Origin: Mycobacterium syngnathidarum
Lineage (GTDB): Bacteria > Actinomycetota > Actinomycetes > Mycobacteriales > Mycobacteriaceae
Reading direction: 5' to 3'
DNA length: 64,000 bases
NCBI RefSeq assembly: GCF_001942625.1
Contig: NZ_MLCL01000023.1
Coordinates: forward strand, 124,001-188,000
Within the stretch, counting starts at the first letter, position 1. Each line of letters starts with the position of its first letter. The notes under the pieces were generated by a model that ran no database searches, was not told the origin of the DNA, and was given only the letters and a program-made list of their open reading frames with translations. Both the position numbers and the translations under genes were made by a program. Shown piece by piece: positions 29,082 through 38,106 of this stretch.

Positions 29082-31847
29082 GTGTCGGCACGGCTGGGAA
29101 GCACCCCCGCAAAGATGACGGGCCGGCAAGTCGAACGCGCGATACTCGATCAGCTCGTCGCGGCACTGCGCGCAGGCCAGAGCCGGTCGCTGGTCATCCA
29201 CGGCGAGGTCGGTATCGGCAAGACCGCGCTGCTGGATTATCTCGCGGCGCGCGCAACCAACATGCGAATCGTGCGGACGGCGGGGGTCGAGTCAGAGATG
29301 GAACTGGCCTACGCGGGCCTACACCAGATCTGTGCTCCGTTCCTCGACCGCCTTGATCACCTCCCGGTGCCACAGCGCGAGGCCATGCAGGTGGCCTTCG
29401 GAATCAGCCCGGGCCCCACCCCGGACCAGTTCGTCTTCGGTCTCGGCTTGCTGGGCCTGCTATCACACGCGGCCGAGGAGAAGCCGCTGTTGTGCGTTGT
29501 CGACGATCAGCAATGGTTGGACTGCGCATCGGCGAAGGCATTGGCATTTGTCGCCCGCAGGCTCGGCGAGGAATCCGTCGGGATGGTGTTCGCGACCCGG
29601 GAACGCCGGATAGAGGTCGTCGGCCTGCCGGACCTCCCAGTCGCGGAATTGCCGGAGGACGAGGCGCGCCAGCTCCTCGACTCAGCGCTACGGGGCCCTA
29701 TCGACGCGCGCGTCCGCGATCAGATCGTCGCCGAGACACACGGCAATCCTCTTGCCTTGCTGGAACTTCCGCGTGGCGCATCAGCGGTCGCATTGGCCGG
29801 GGGTTTTGTTCTACCGCCTGCGGATTCGCTTACCGGTGCTCTGGAGGAGAGCTTCCGCCGCCGGTACGCCGCCCTCTCTTCCGGCGCTCGCAGGCTGCTG
29901 CTGATCGCGGCGGCCGATCCGACCGGTGACGCTGCCCTCGTCTGGCGGTCCGCTGCACGCATGGGGATCGGACCCGACACCGCGGTCGAGGCCGCCGATG
30001 CCGGTCTCGCCGACGTCGGCACACATGTGCGGTTCCGGCACCCGTTGGTGCGCTCGGCGACGTACTGGTCAGCGTCGGCGGCCGACCGCCAGTCGGTGCA
30101 CCGCACGATCGGGGAGGAGACCGACCCCGAGCACGATCCGGATCGGCGCATCTGGCATTTCGCCGAAGCGGCTGCGGGACCGGATGCCGACCTCGCCGAC
30201 GATCTTGAGCGCTCCGCGAGTCAGGCGCTGCGACGCGGCGGCCTGGCTGCTGCGGCGGCGTTTCTCGAACGGTCGGCACTGTTGACGCTGGACCCGGCCC
30301 GCCGCGGCGAACGGGCACTTGCCGCGGCCGAGGTAAAGGTGCAGGCGGGACGTTTCGACACGGCGATCTCCCTGGTGACCACGGCCGAATCCGGACCACT
30401 CGACGAGCGTCAGCGTGCGCGTATCGACCTGCTCCGCGCCCAGCTCGCGTTCGCGGCCAGTCGCGGCGGGGAGGCGTCGCTCCTGCTGTTGCGAGCGGCA
30501 AAGCGATTCGAACCCGTCGATTCCGACCGCGCCAGGGAAACCTATCTCGACGGCATCTCCGCTGCCGCCTTCGCCGGCCGGCTCGCCAGCCCCGGCGGCG
30601 GTGTACTGGACCTGTCGCGCGCCGCCGCCGCGGCCCCTGCGCCCCCACAGTCACCCCGGGCGATCGATCACCTCCTGAACGGGCTGGCCACCAATTTCGT
30701 CGAGGGGTATCCGCCGGCGGTGCCCAGCCTCCGAGCCGCGCTGGCGAGTTTCCCGGGAACGATGACGGCCACCGACGAACTGCGGTGGATGTGGCTGGTC
30801 AACGAGGCTGCGCTGCACCTGTGGGACGACGAGCGTTGGAATGCCTTGTCGGCGCGCTACCTTCAGCTAGCCCGTGATGTCGGAGCGCTCACCGAACTCC
30901 CGCTGGCGCTCAGTACCCGCGCCATCATGCTGGTATTCACCGGAGAGTTGTCCGCCGCGGCCGCACTCATCGAGGAGCAGGCCGCGGCAACGGAGGCGAC
31001 CGGCATCAACCTGGGGCCCTACGCCGCCGCGTATCTCGCGGCCATGCGCGGCCAACGCGCAGAGTCCACCGCGCTCACCGAGAGGATCCTCACCGAGGTG
31101 CCTCAGCGCGGCGAGGGCATCGGCATCGCCATCGCCGAATGGACACGGGCCCTGCTGCACAACGGCACGGGCAACTACCCGGAGGCGATGGCCGCGGCCC
31201 AACGCGCGTTGGACCAACAGGAATACCCCGACCTCCACTATCCCGGGATCGCGAACTGGGCTGCGCATGAGCTGATCGAAGCCGCTGCTCGCAGCGAGAT
31301 GACTGACACGGCGACGGAAGCCGCCGAGTGGATCACGGAGATGGCGAACGCGAGCCGTACCGACTGGGCTCTGGGGGTCGGTGCCCGCTCACGGGCCCTA
31401 CTGGCGCAGGGCGACGACGCCGAACACCTCTACCGCGAGGCGATCGCCAGGCTGGGAGACAGCCATGTCCGGACCGACCTGGCCCGCGCCCACCTGCTCT
31501 ACGGCGAATGGCTGCGGCGGGAGCGGCGCCGGGTCGATGCACGCGAACAACTGCGCACGGCCCATCAGATGCTGGAATCGATTGGCATGTCGGCTTTCGC
31601 CGACCGCGCTCGGCACGAACTGCTGGCCACCGGCGAAACTGCCCGCAAGCGTTCAGCACCCACGGTGACCGCCGAGCTCACCGCGCAGGAAGCCCAGATA
31701 GCCCGATTGGCCCGCGACGGGCTCTCTAACCCCGAGATCGGCACCCGTCTGTTCATCAGCACCAAAACCGTGCAATACCACCTGCGGAAGGTGTTCACGA
31801 AACTCGGCATCACGTCGCGCGGACAGCTCGAGTACGTCCAGTTCTGA
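29082..31847 (+). CDS. Large ATP-binding LuxR-family regulator (LAL type)
   Basis: This 921-residue protein combines an N-terminal AAA ATPase (Walker A GEVGIGKTALLDYL, residues about 41-54; Walker B LLCVVDDQQWLD), a long helical TPR-like middle rich in Ala, and a C-terminal LuxR helix-turn-helix LTAQEAQIARLARDGLSNPEIGTRLFISTKTVQYHLRKVF (about 864-905). MalT-like LAL proteins activate adjacent operons in response to small ligands. The GTG at 29082 is the most upstream possible start because TAG precedes it at 29070. A GAGAGGAGG lies about 20 bases upstream. It probably regulates the ubiX-ubiD region or the genes following it. Confidence 0.92.
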   Translation: MSARLGSTPAKMTGRQVERAILDQLVAALRAGQSRSLVIHGEVGIGKTALLDYLAARATNMRIVRTAGVESEMELAYAGLHQICAPFLDRLDHLPVPQREAMQVAFGISPGPTPDQFVFGLGLLGLLSHAAEEKPLLCVVDDQQWLDCASAKALAFVARRLGEESVGMVFATRERRIEVVGLPDLPVAELPEDEARQLLDSALRGPIDARVRDQIVAETHGNPLALLELPRGASAVALAGGFVLPPADSLTGALEESFRRRYAALSSGARRLLLIAAADPTGDAALVWRSAARMGIGPDTAVEAADAGLADVGTHVRFRHPLVRSATYWSASAADRQSVHRTIGEETDPEHDPDRRIWHFAEAAAGPDADLADDLERSASQALRRGGLAAAAAFLERSALLTLDPARRGERALAAAEVKVQAGRFDTAISLVTTAESGPLDERQRARIDLLRAQLAFAASRGGEASLLLLRAAKRFEPVDSDRARETYLDGISAAAFAGRLASPGGGVLDLSRAAAAAPAPPQSPRAIDHLLNGLATNFVEGYPPAVPSLRAALASFPGTMTATDELRWMWLVNEAALHLWDDERWNALSARYLQLARDVGALTELPLALSTRAIMLVFTGELSAAAALIEEQAAATEATGINLGPYAAAYLAAMRGQRAESTALTERILTEVPQRGEGIGIAIAEWTRALLHNGTGNYPEAMAAAQRALDQQEYPDLHYPGIANWAAHELIEAAARSEMTDTATEAAEWITEMANASRTDWALGVGARSRALLAQGDDAEHLYREAIARLGDSHVRTDLARAHLLYGEWLRRERRRVDAREQLRTAHQMLESIGMSAFADRARHELLATGETARKRSAPTVTAELTAQEAQIARLARDGLSNPEIGTRLFISTKTVQYHLRKVFTKLGITSRGQLEYVQF

Positions 31848-31958
31848 CAGCCTGGCCATGACGGCTAGGCAGTGACCGATGCGAAGCAGAGCGGCCCGGA
31901 CGGAACCTGATGGCAGTCGTCGGCCGCACCGGCCGACCCATCTGAACAGGATATCCCC

Positions 31959-32612
31959 GTGGCCGCACCTTCTGTCGACACCGTCTACGACATCGCTCTC
32001 CCCGACACGCCCCTCGTCCGTGACGTCACCGAGTTCGCCCGCGACGCCCTCGACGATCTGCTCTTCGACCACTCACGACGCGTGTTCTTCTTCGGCGCCC
32101 TGCAGGGCCGGCGGCGTGGGCTGCAGCCGGACCTGGAGCTTCTCTACACCGGCGCGATGTTCCACGATCTCGGCCTGACCGAGGCCTATCGCAGCACCTC
32201 CCCGCTGCGTTTCGAGGTCGACGGCGCCAACGCGGCGCGAGAGTTCCTGCTGCAGCGCGGCATCGACGAGGCCGCCGCCCGCAACGTGTGGCTGGGCATC
32301 GCCCTGCACACCACACCCGGCGTCCCGGAGTTTCTGGAGCCCGAGGTCGCGCTCGTTACCGCCGGAGTCGAAACGGACGTGCTGGGCATCGGACGCGACG
32401 ACTTGACTCCCGATGCGCTTGCAGCCGTCGTAGCGGCACACCCGCGGCCCGACTTCAAAAACCGCATTCTGCAAGCCTTTTACGGTGGGATCAAGGACCG
32501 CCCCGGCACCACATTCGGCACCGTGAACGACGACGTCATCGCACACTTCGACGCCTCGTTCATCCGCGAGAACTTCGTCGACACCATTCTCGGGAACAGC
32601 TGGCCTGAGTAG
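31959..32612 (+). CDS. HD-domain hydrolase, cyanamide-hydratase-like
   Basis: This 217-residue protein has the HD pattern: [13 protein letters not shown] (first His), [15 protein letters not shown] (HD pair) and [33 protein letters not shown], the arrangement in the fungal-type cyanamide hydratase family (often annotated HD domain-containing). These metal enzymes hydrate or hydrolyse small nitrogen compounds or act as phosphohydrolases. The GTG at 31959 follows AACAGGA. It precedes catalase by 46 bases. Confidence 0.85.
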   Translation: MAAPSVDTVYDIALPDTPLVRDVTEFARDALDDLLFDHSRRVFFFGALQGRRRGLQPDLELLYTGAMFHDLGLTEAYRSTSPLRFEVDGANAAREFLLQRGIDEAAARNVWLGIALHTTPGVPEFLEPEVALVTAGVETDVLGIGRDDLTPDALAAVVAAHPRPDFKNRILQAFYGGIKDRPGTTFGTVNDDVIAHFDASFIRENFVDTILGNSWPE

Positions 32613-32658
32613 CGGCCACTGCCCTTATCCCCCGACGCTTGTCAAAGAGAGGCTCCGC

Positions 32659-34116
32659 ATGACCGCGCACCGGCACCGGCCCACCACCAACGACGCTGGC
32701 ATCCCCGTCGCCAGCGACGACCACTCGCTCACCGTCGGCCCCGATGGCCCGATTCTCCTGCACGACCACTACCTGATCGAGCAGATGGCCAACTTCAACC
32801 GCGAGCGCATCCCCGAACGCCAACCGCACGCCAAAGGTTCGGGCGCGTTCGGGCATTTCGAGGTGACCCACGACGTCAGCGCGTTCACAAGAGCGGCGGT
32901 CTTCCAACCGAACACGCGAACCGATACGCTGATCCGATTCAGCACCGTGGCCGGCGAGCGGGGCAGCCCGGACACCTGGCGCGATCCGCGCGGCTTCTCG
33001 CTGCGGTTCTACACCACCGAAGGCAATCTCGACATCGTCGGCAACAACACACCCGTGTTCTTCCTCCGCGACGGACTCAAGTTTCAGCACTTCATCCGAT
33101 CGCAGAAGCGCCGCGCCGACACCGGCATGCGAGACAACGACATGCAGTGGGACTACTTCACCCTGTCCCCCGAGACCGCGCACCAGGTCGCCTGGTTGTT
33201 CGGGGACCGAGGCATCCCCCGGACGTGGCGGCACATGAACGGGTACGGCAGCCACACCTACAGCTGGATCAATGCCGACGGTGAAATCACCTGGGTGAAA
33301 TACCATTTCATCTCCGATCAGGGCGTCGAGTCGATGACGCAGCAGGAGGCCGACAGACTCGCAGGCGCGGATGCGGACTTCCACCAGCGCGACCTGCACA
33401 CCGCGATCCGCCAAGGCCATCATCCGAGCTGGACGCTGAAGGTGCAGTTGATGCCTTTCGATGATGCAAAGACCTACCGCATCAACCCCTTCGACCTCAC
33501 CAAAGTCTGGCCACACGCGGACTATCCGCTGATGGAAGTAGGAAAACTGGTGCTGGACCGCAACTTCAGCGACCATCACACCGAGATCGAGCAGGCCGCG
33601 TTTGCCCCCGCCAATCAGGTGCCGGGGACTGGCTTGAGCCCGGACAAGATGTTGTTGGCCCGCACGTTCGCCTACAACGACGCACACCGTGCGCGTCTCG
33701 GCGTCAACTACAAGCAGATCCCGGTCAACGCACCGAGATCCGAGGTGAACGGGTATTCCAAGGACGGCGCACTTCGGGTCAAGAATGCCACCGACCCCGT
33801 GTACGCGCCGAACTCGTACGGCGGCCCACAGGCTGATCCGGCCCGCGCCGCAGAGGCCCTGTGGTACTCCGACGGCGACATGGTCCGCACCGCGTACACC
33901 TTGCGGCCCGATGATGACGACTGGGCTCAGGCCGGTGTTCTGGTACGAGAGGTGATGGACGCCGACGAGCGCATGCGCCTGGTTGCGAACGTGGCCGGGC
34001 ACCTGCGGAACGGAGTGTCAGAAAAGGTGTTACAGCGGGCATTCGAGTACTGGCGCAGTATCGACAAGGAAATCGGTGACCAGATCGAGGATGCGGTCCG
34101 CAAGGAATCGTCCTGA
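32659..34116 (+). CDS. Monofunctional haem catalase (small-subunit clade)
   Basis: This 485-residue catalase has the active-site His in [18 protein letters not shown] (about 55-70), Asn in [20 protein letters not shown] (about 130), and the haem-ligating Tyr in [14 protein letters not shown] (about 340). The length fits the small-subunit class (~490). It dismutates hydrogen peroxide in the cytosol. The stop codon overlaps the sigma-factor start by one base (TGATG), so both are coupled. No FurA-type regulator is next to it. Confidence 0.96.
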   Translation: MTAHRHRPTTNDAGIPVASDDHSLTVGPDGPILLHDHYLIEQMANFNRERIPERQPHAKGSGAFGHFEVTHDVSAFTRAAVFQPNTRTDTLIRFSTVAGERGSPDTWRDPRGFSLRFYTTEGNLDIVGNNTPVFFLRDGLKFQHFIRSQKRRADTGMRDNDMQWDYFTLSPETAHQVAWLFGDRGIPRTWRHMNGYGSHTYSWINADGEITWVKYHFISDQGVESMTQQEADRLAGADADFHQRDLHTAIRQGHHPSWTLKVQLMPFDDAKTYRINPFDLTKVWPHADYPLMEVGKLVLDRNFSDHHTEIEQAAFAPANQVPGTGLSPDKMLLARTFAYNDAHRARLGVNYKQIPVNAPRSEVNGYSKDGALRVKNATDPVYAPNSYGGPQADPARAAEALWYSDGDMVRTAYTLRPDDDDWAQAGVLVREVMDADERMRLVANVAGHLRNGVSEKVLQRAFEYWRSIDKEIGDQIEDAVRKESS

Positions 34117-34760
34117 TGCTGCGGGCGTGCGCGGGCGACCTGGTCGGGCCGCCCGCGGCGACCCTTTCCATCGAGCTCACCGCCCGCTTCGAGCGCGATG
34201 CCCTGCCGCTGCGGGAACGCCTCTTCCGTGGTGCGTTGCGACTGACCAACAGCCGCCAGGATGCCGAAGACCTTGTGCAGGAAACGATGTTGCGTGCCTA
34301 CCGTGGATTCCACACATTCGAGGAGGGCACCAATCTCAACGCATGGATGTTCCAGATCATGCACAACGCCGGGATCAGCCGGCACCGAAAAGCCCAGCGC
34401 CGACCTGCCGAGGTGTTGGTCGGTGATTTCGCCGCTCCAGCGCTGACCGAGCAATCACCTCGGCTCGGACGCGGTCTTCGGTCCGCGGAAGTCTCAGCGC
34501 TGGAACACTTTCCGGATGACGAGATCAGGAGCGCGTTGATGGGGCTGAGTGAGGAGTACCGCTTGACCATCTACCTGGCCGACGTGGAGGGGCTGCCCTA
34601 CAAGGAGATCGCACAGGTGACGGGGGTCCCCGCGGGCACTGTGATGTCTCGGGTGCACCGCGGACGCCAACAACTGCGGAGCGCTCTGAGTTCCCTGGCG
34701 CGACGCCGCAGGATCATCGGCGACCTCGGTTCGGACGCCCGGCGGCAGTCATGCGGGTGA
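34116..34760 (+). CDS. ECF sigma factor, SigH/SigR-like
   Basis: This 214-residue sigma factor has region 2 with RFERDALPLRERLFRGALRLTNSRQDAEDLVQETMLRAYRGFHTF and NLNAWMFQIMHNAGISRHRKAQRRP, and region 4 with LSEEYRLTIYLADVEGLPYKEIAQVTGVPAGTVMSRVHRGRQQL. The form resembles SigH/SigR, which respond to thiol oxidation. No anti-sigma gene of the RshA/RsrA type (ZAS motif) follows; the next gene is an esterase. Start overlaps the catalase stop. This placement suggests oxidative-stress control, but direct targets are not visible. Confidence 0.92.
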   Translation: MLRACAGDLVGPPAATLSIELTARFERDALPLRERLFRGALRLTNSRQDAEDLVQETMLRAYRGFHTFEEGTNLNAWMFQIMHNAGISRHRKAQRRPAEVLVGDFAAPALTEQSPRLGRGLRSAEVSALEHFPDDEIRSALMGLSEEYRLTIYLADVEGLPYKEIAQVTGVPAGTVMSRVHRGRQQLRSALSSLARRRRIIGDLGSDARRQSCG

Positions 34761-34764
34761 CCGG

Positions 34765-35712
34765 ATGACGCGTTACGCCCTGGAATCTGCGGCCCGCGAG
34801 TTCGCCGAGGCCGCGGCGCGATCACTGGTGGTCTATCAGATGACCGTCCCGCGTGCGCGTACCGTTCTCGAGTCCCTCCAGGCGGCGCCCATCCACAAAC
34901 CCGCGGTCGAAAGCTCTTGGGTGGTAGTCGTCGTCGACGGGGTCGGATGCCGGACCCGCATTGTCAGGCCGTCGGGCTGGAACCGTCCTCTACCCGTGGT
35001 GTTGTACCTACACGGAGGGGGGTGGGTTCTCGGTAGCGCGGGCACGCACGACCGCCTCGTCCGCGAGATCGCGGTCGGTGTTCCCGCCGCGGTGGTGTTC
35101 GTCGACTACGAGCGCGCGCCCGAGGCACGCTATCCCCACGCGCTCGAACAGGCGTACGCCGTGGCCCGGTGGATTCGCCGTGACGGCGCCGACTGGGCGC
35201 TGGATGCCAACCGGATGGCGGTCGCCGGCGATTCCGCGGGGGGTAACCTCGCGGCCGCCCTGATGCTGCTGACCAGGGGGCGAGGCGATGTCGAGTTCGT
35301 CCATCAGTCGCTGTACTACCCGGTCACCGATGCCGCCCGAGACACCGACAGTTACCGAGAGTTCGCCGATGGACCTCACCTGACGGCGCGGGCAATGGCC
35401 TGGTTCTGGGATGCGTATGTTCCCGACGTCGCGCTACGTGGGGAGGTCACTGTCTCACCGTTACGGGCGACCACCGAACAACTTGCCGATCTTCCCCCGG
35501 CCTTCGTCATCGTCAGCGAGTACGACGTGCTCCGGGACGAGGGAGAGGCCTACGCGCGCAAGCTCACCGACGCCGGCCTGTGTTGCACCAGCGTCCGGTA
35601 CGGCGGCACGTTCCACGACTTCATGATGCTCAATGCGCTTCGCACGACCTCAGCCGCAACCGAGGCGATCGGCCAGGCAATCCGTGTCCTGCAGCGCGCC
35701 TTCCACTCCTGA
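34765..35712 (+). CDS. HSL-family alpha/beta hydrolase (carboxylesterase)
   Basis: This 315-residue esterase has the oxyanion motif YLHGGGWVLGSAGTHD (about 82-97), the nucleophile GDSAGGNLAAAL (Ser near 157), the acid in VSEYDVLRDEGEAYARKL and the His in GGTFHDFMMLNAL. These define the hormone-sensitive-lipase group. It starts 4 bases after the sigma factor stop. Substrate unknown; short-chain acyl esters are usual for the family. Confidence 0.92.
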   Translation: MTRYALESAAREFAEAAARSLVVYQMTVPRARTVLESLQAAPIHKPAVESSWVVVVVDGVGCRTRIVRPSGWNRPLPVVLYLHGGGWVLGSAGTHDRLVREIAVGVPAAVVFVDYERAPEARYPHALEQAYAVARWIRRDGADWALDANRMAVAGDSAGGNLAAALMLLTRGRGDVEFVHQSLYYPVTDAARDTDSYREFADGPHLTARAMAWFWDAYVPDVALRGEVTVSPLRATTEQLADLPPAFVIVSEYDVLRDEGEAYARKLTDAGLCCTSVRYGGTFHDFMMLNALRTTSAATEAIGQAIRVLQRAFHS

Positions 35713-35736
35713 TTCCAGCTGCCAGAAAGAAGATTC

Positions 35737-36264
35737 ATGCCCCAGCCGTTCGATTCCAGCATCATCACGAACCTCGCCGAGAGCACCGGTGGGCATGCTC
35801 TCGAAGTCCTCGGACCGCAGATCGAGTTCCTCACCCTGACCGACGACGGCGCCAATCAGATCTGCGTGATGCGTGCGGTCATCCCGCCTGGCGTCACCGT
35901 CCCGTTGCACAGCCACGACGACTTCGAGGACTTCTACGTCGTCTCCGGAGGCCACGATGTCCTGGTGGCCGGTCCAGACGGCCTGCGGTGGCGGCACGCG
36001 CGTCCCGGTGACTACATCCAGGTGCCCGGTGAGGTACCCCACGCGCACCGCAACACCTCTGATCGGCCCGCCGTTGACCTGGTGATCACCACGCCCCGGA
36101 TGGGCCGCTTCTTTCAGGAGGTCGGCCGCCCGGCCGATGCCCCAGCGCGAACCGCGGAAGACGTAGACCATTTCGTCCAGACCGCACATCGGTATGGGTA
36201 CCGGCTCGGAACTCCGGAGGAAAACGCGGCAGTGGGCATCACCCTGCCAACCTTCACTGACTAG
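35737..36264 (+). CDS. Cupin-domain protein
   Basis: This 175-residue protein has one conserved cupin barrel with metal ligands in VTVPLHSHDDFEDFYVVSGG (His, His, Glu) and PGEVPHAHRNTSDRPAVDLVI (His). The single-domain form is common for dioxygenase-like or sugar-binding cupins; no specific substrate can be inferred. It lies 24 bases after the esterase and probably belongs to the catalase-sigma-esterase string. Confidence 0.85.
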   Translation: MPQPFDSSIITNLAESTGGHALEVLGPQIEFLTLTDDGANQICVMRAVIPPGVTVPLHSHDDFEDFYVVSGGHDVLVAGPDGLRWRHARPGDYIQVPGEVPHAHRNTSDRPAVDLVITTPRMGRFFQEVGRPADAPARTAEDVDHFVQTAHRYGYRLGTPEENAAVGITLPTFTD

Positions 36265-36267
36265 CGG

Positions 36268-36825
36268 TCAGGTCTGGGCCGGAGTGCAGGCCAACGCCTC
36301 TGTGATGGCCTCGCAGAACGCCGGAAGATCCCGTGGCGACCGGCTGGTGATCAGATTGCCGTCGATGCAGACCTCACGGTCCACCACGGTGGCGCCGGCA
36401 TTGCCGAGGTCCGTGCGGATGCTCGGATAGCTGGTCAGCGTGCGACCGCGCACCACGTCGGCCTCCACCAGGGTCCACGGACCGTGACATATCGCCGCCA
36501 CCGGCTTGCCCGATCGGACGAAGTCGCGGACGAACGTCACCGCGGTCTCGTCGAGCCTCAACTTGTCCGGGTTCACCGTCCCCCCGGGCAGAATCAGCGC
36601 GTCGAACTGATCGACCTTCGCCTCGGCGACCGTGCGGTCCACGGAAAAGGTTCCTGCGGGTTCGAGATCGTGATCGCGGGCCTGGATGTCGTCGGCCTTG
36701 AGCGACAGCAACTCGACGTGGCCACCCTCGTTCTCGACGGCCGCGCGAGGTTGTTCGAGTTCGATGCGCTCCACACCGTCGGCGGCAAGGATTCCCACCC
36801 TGCGGCCTTCCAATTCCTTTCGCAT
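36268..36825 (-). CDS. DJ-1/PfpI-family protein (type 1 glutamine amidotransferase-like)
   Basis: This 185-residue protein has VGILAADGVERIELEQPRAA, FDALILPGGTVNPDKLR and the nucleophile elbow in AAICHGPWTLVEADVVRGRTLTSYPS (Cys near 106). It matches the PfpI/YhbO branch, linked to protease or deglycase/glyoxalase-type activity and stress survival. The ATG at 36825 follows GGAAAGGAC. It is convergent with the cupin gene (3-base gap) and divergent from the homogentisate-dioxygenase-like gene. Confidence 0.93.
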   Translation of the reverse strand: MRKELEGRRVGILAADGVERIELEQPRAAVENEGGHVELLSLKADDIQARDHDLEPAGTFSVDRTVAEAKVDQFDALILPGGTVNPDKLRLDETAVTFVRDFVRSGKPVAAICHGPWTLVEADVVRGRTLTSYPSIRTDLGNAGATVVDREVCIDGNLITSRSPRDLPAFCEAITEALACTPAQT

Positions 36826-36934
36826 CAGAGTCCTTTCCGTTGACACCGACGGGCAGCAGCGAGCCTGGGCGCCCGCTCCAGGGCTACCCCGGCGCGCCGA
36901 GGCCAAAACCCGGTGATTCAGTCCCGTGCACCCC

Positions 36935-36963
36935 TTGTCACCAGTGGTAACAAAAAGTAAAGT
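36935..36963 (+). promoter_or_regulatory. Promoter with operator for the catabolic operon
   Basis: TTGTCA (36935-36940), a 17-base spacer and TAAAGT (36958-36963) form a near-ideal housekeeping promoter. Overlapping the -35, TTGTCACCA-G-TGGTAACAA (36935-36953) is an inverted repeat with 8 of 9 matching positions. It fits a TetR-type operator and the TetR gene inside the operon (41410) is the natural candidate. AGGAG precedes the ATG at 37003. Confidence 0.6.
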
Positions 36964-37002
36964 CACTTTCAGTTTTCGCCCCACACCGTTCAGGAGTCGA
37001 GC

Positions 37003-38106
37003 ATGGAATCCTTCGTCCACCTGCGAAAAGGCAAGACCCCGAAACGGGTACATGCCGACCTCGACGGCCTCAAGGACGACGAGCTCGGTCGCGGCGGATT
37101 CGTCGGCCGCACCGCCAACATGTACCGGCGCAACGACCCCACCGCCTACCGCACCGTGGGTCCCCTGCGCCCCACCGACGTGTTGTCCAGTGAGCTCAAA
37201 CCCAGCGATGCCACCGATGCACAAGGCGGCCCGCTGCTGATGTTCTCCAACGCCGACTGCCAGGTGCTGTTGAGCCGGCGCAGTGAGGAAATGCCGTTCT
37301 TCGTCCGCTACGTCGACGGCGACCTGCTGTTGTTCGTACACAAGGGGGCAGGTCTGCTGGAAACCGAATTCGGCCCCCTGCGCTACCGCGAGGGCGACTG
37401 GGTCTACATCCCGAAAGCCTGCACGTTCCGTCAGGTGCCCGACAGTGGAGAGGACGGAGCGAGCACTTTCCTCATGATCCAAGCCACCGACGATTTCCGC
37501 GTCCCGCCGGCGGGCACCCTGGGGCGGCACTTCCCGTTCGACCCGGCGCAGGTGACCATCCCCGAGCCGGAGCCCGTCGACGATGACGGCCGGGAGGAGT
37601 ACGAGGTCCGGTTGGTCCATGAAGGTGGTCCGACTTCGCTGTTCTACCAACACAATCCGCTCGACGTGGAAGGCTGGCGGGGCGACAACTTCCCGTTCAC
37701 CTTCAACATCGAGGACTACACCGTCATCACCTCCGAAAGCGTGCACCTGCCACCCACGGTGCACCTCTTCATGCAGGCCACCGGCGTGTACGTGATGAAC
37801 TTCCTGCCCAAGCCCGCCGAGAGCGTGCCGGGCACCGAACGCACCCCGTGGTATCACCGCAACGTCGACTACGACGAGATCGCGTTCTTCCACGGCGGCT
37901 CGCTTTACGGCATCCCGATGCCGCCCGGCCTGGTTTCCCATGCACCGCAGGGTGTGCACCACGGGGCGCCCGAGAAGGCGCGCGAACGCGCCCGCCGCAA
38001 ATTCGACGACTACGACCGGGTCGACTGGTCGGTGATCGCCATCGACACCCGTCGTCGTCTTATCCCGTCCGCCGAAATCCTCGCCAACGACCTGGGGCAG
38101 CACTAA
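37003..38106 (+). CDS. Homogentisate 1,2-dioxygenase-like ring-cleavage enzyme
   Basis: This 367-residue cupin protein resembles homogentisate 1,2-dioxygenase but is about 60-70 residues shorter than the usual enzyme. The iron region reads WYHRNVDYDEIAFFHGG (His and Glu) and PQGVHHGAPEKARERAR (His). The N-terminal part has GRGGFVGRTANMYRRNDPTAYR, also seen in the bacterial HGD-like group. In a CoA-thioester operon it may cleave another hydroxylated ring or a related gentisate-type substrate. It is the first gene of an eight-gene unit. Confidence 0.82.
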   Translation: MESFVHLRKGKTPKRVHADLDGLKDDELGRGGFVGRTANMYRRNDPTAYRTVGPLRPTDVLSSELKPSDATDAQGGPLLMFSNADCQVLLSRRSEEMPFFVRYVDGDLLLFVHKGAGLLETEFGPLRYREGDWVYIPKACTFRQVPDSGEDGASTFLMIQATDDFRVPPAGTLGRHFPFDPAQVTIPEPEPVDDDGREEYEVRLVHEGGPTSLFYQHNPLDVEGWRGDNFPFTFNIEDYTVITSESVHLPPTVHLFMQATGVYVMNFLPKPAESVPGTERTPWYHRNVDYDEIAFFHGGSLYGIPMPPGLVSHAPQGVHHGAPEKARERARRKFDDYDRVDWSVIAIDTRRRLIPSAEILANDLGQH

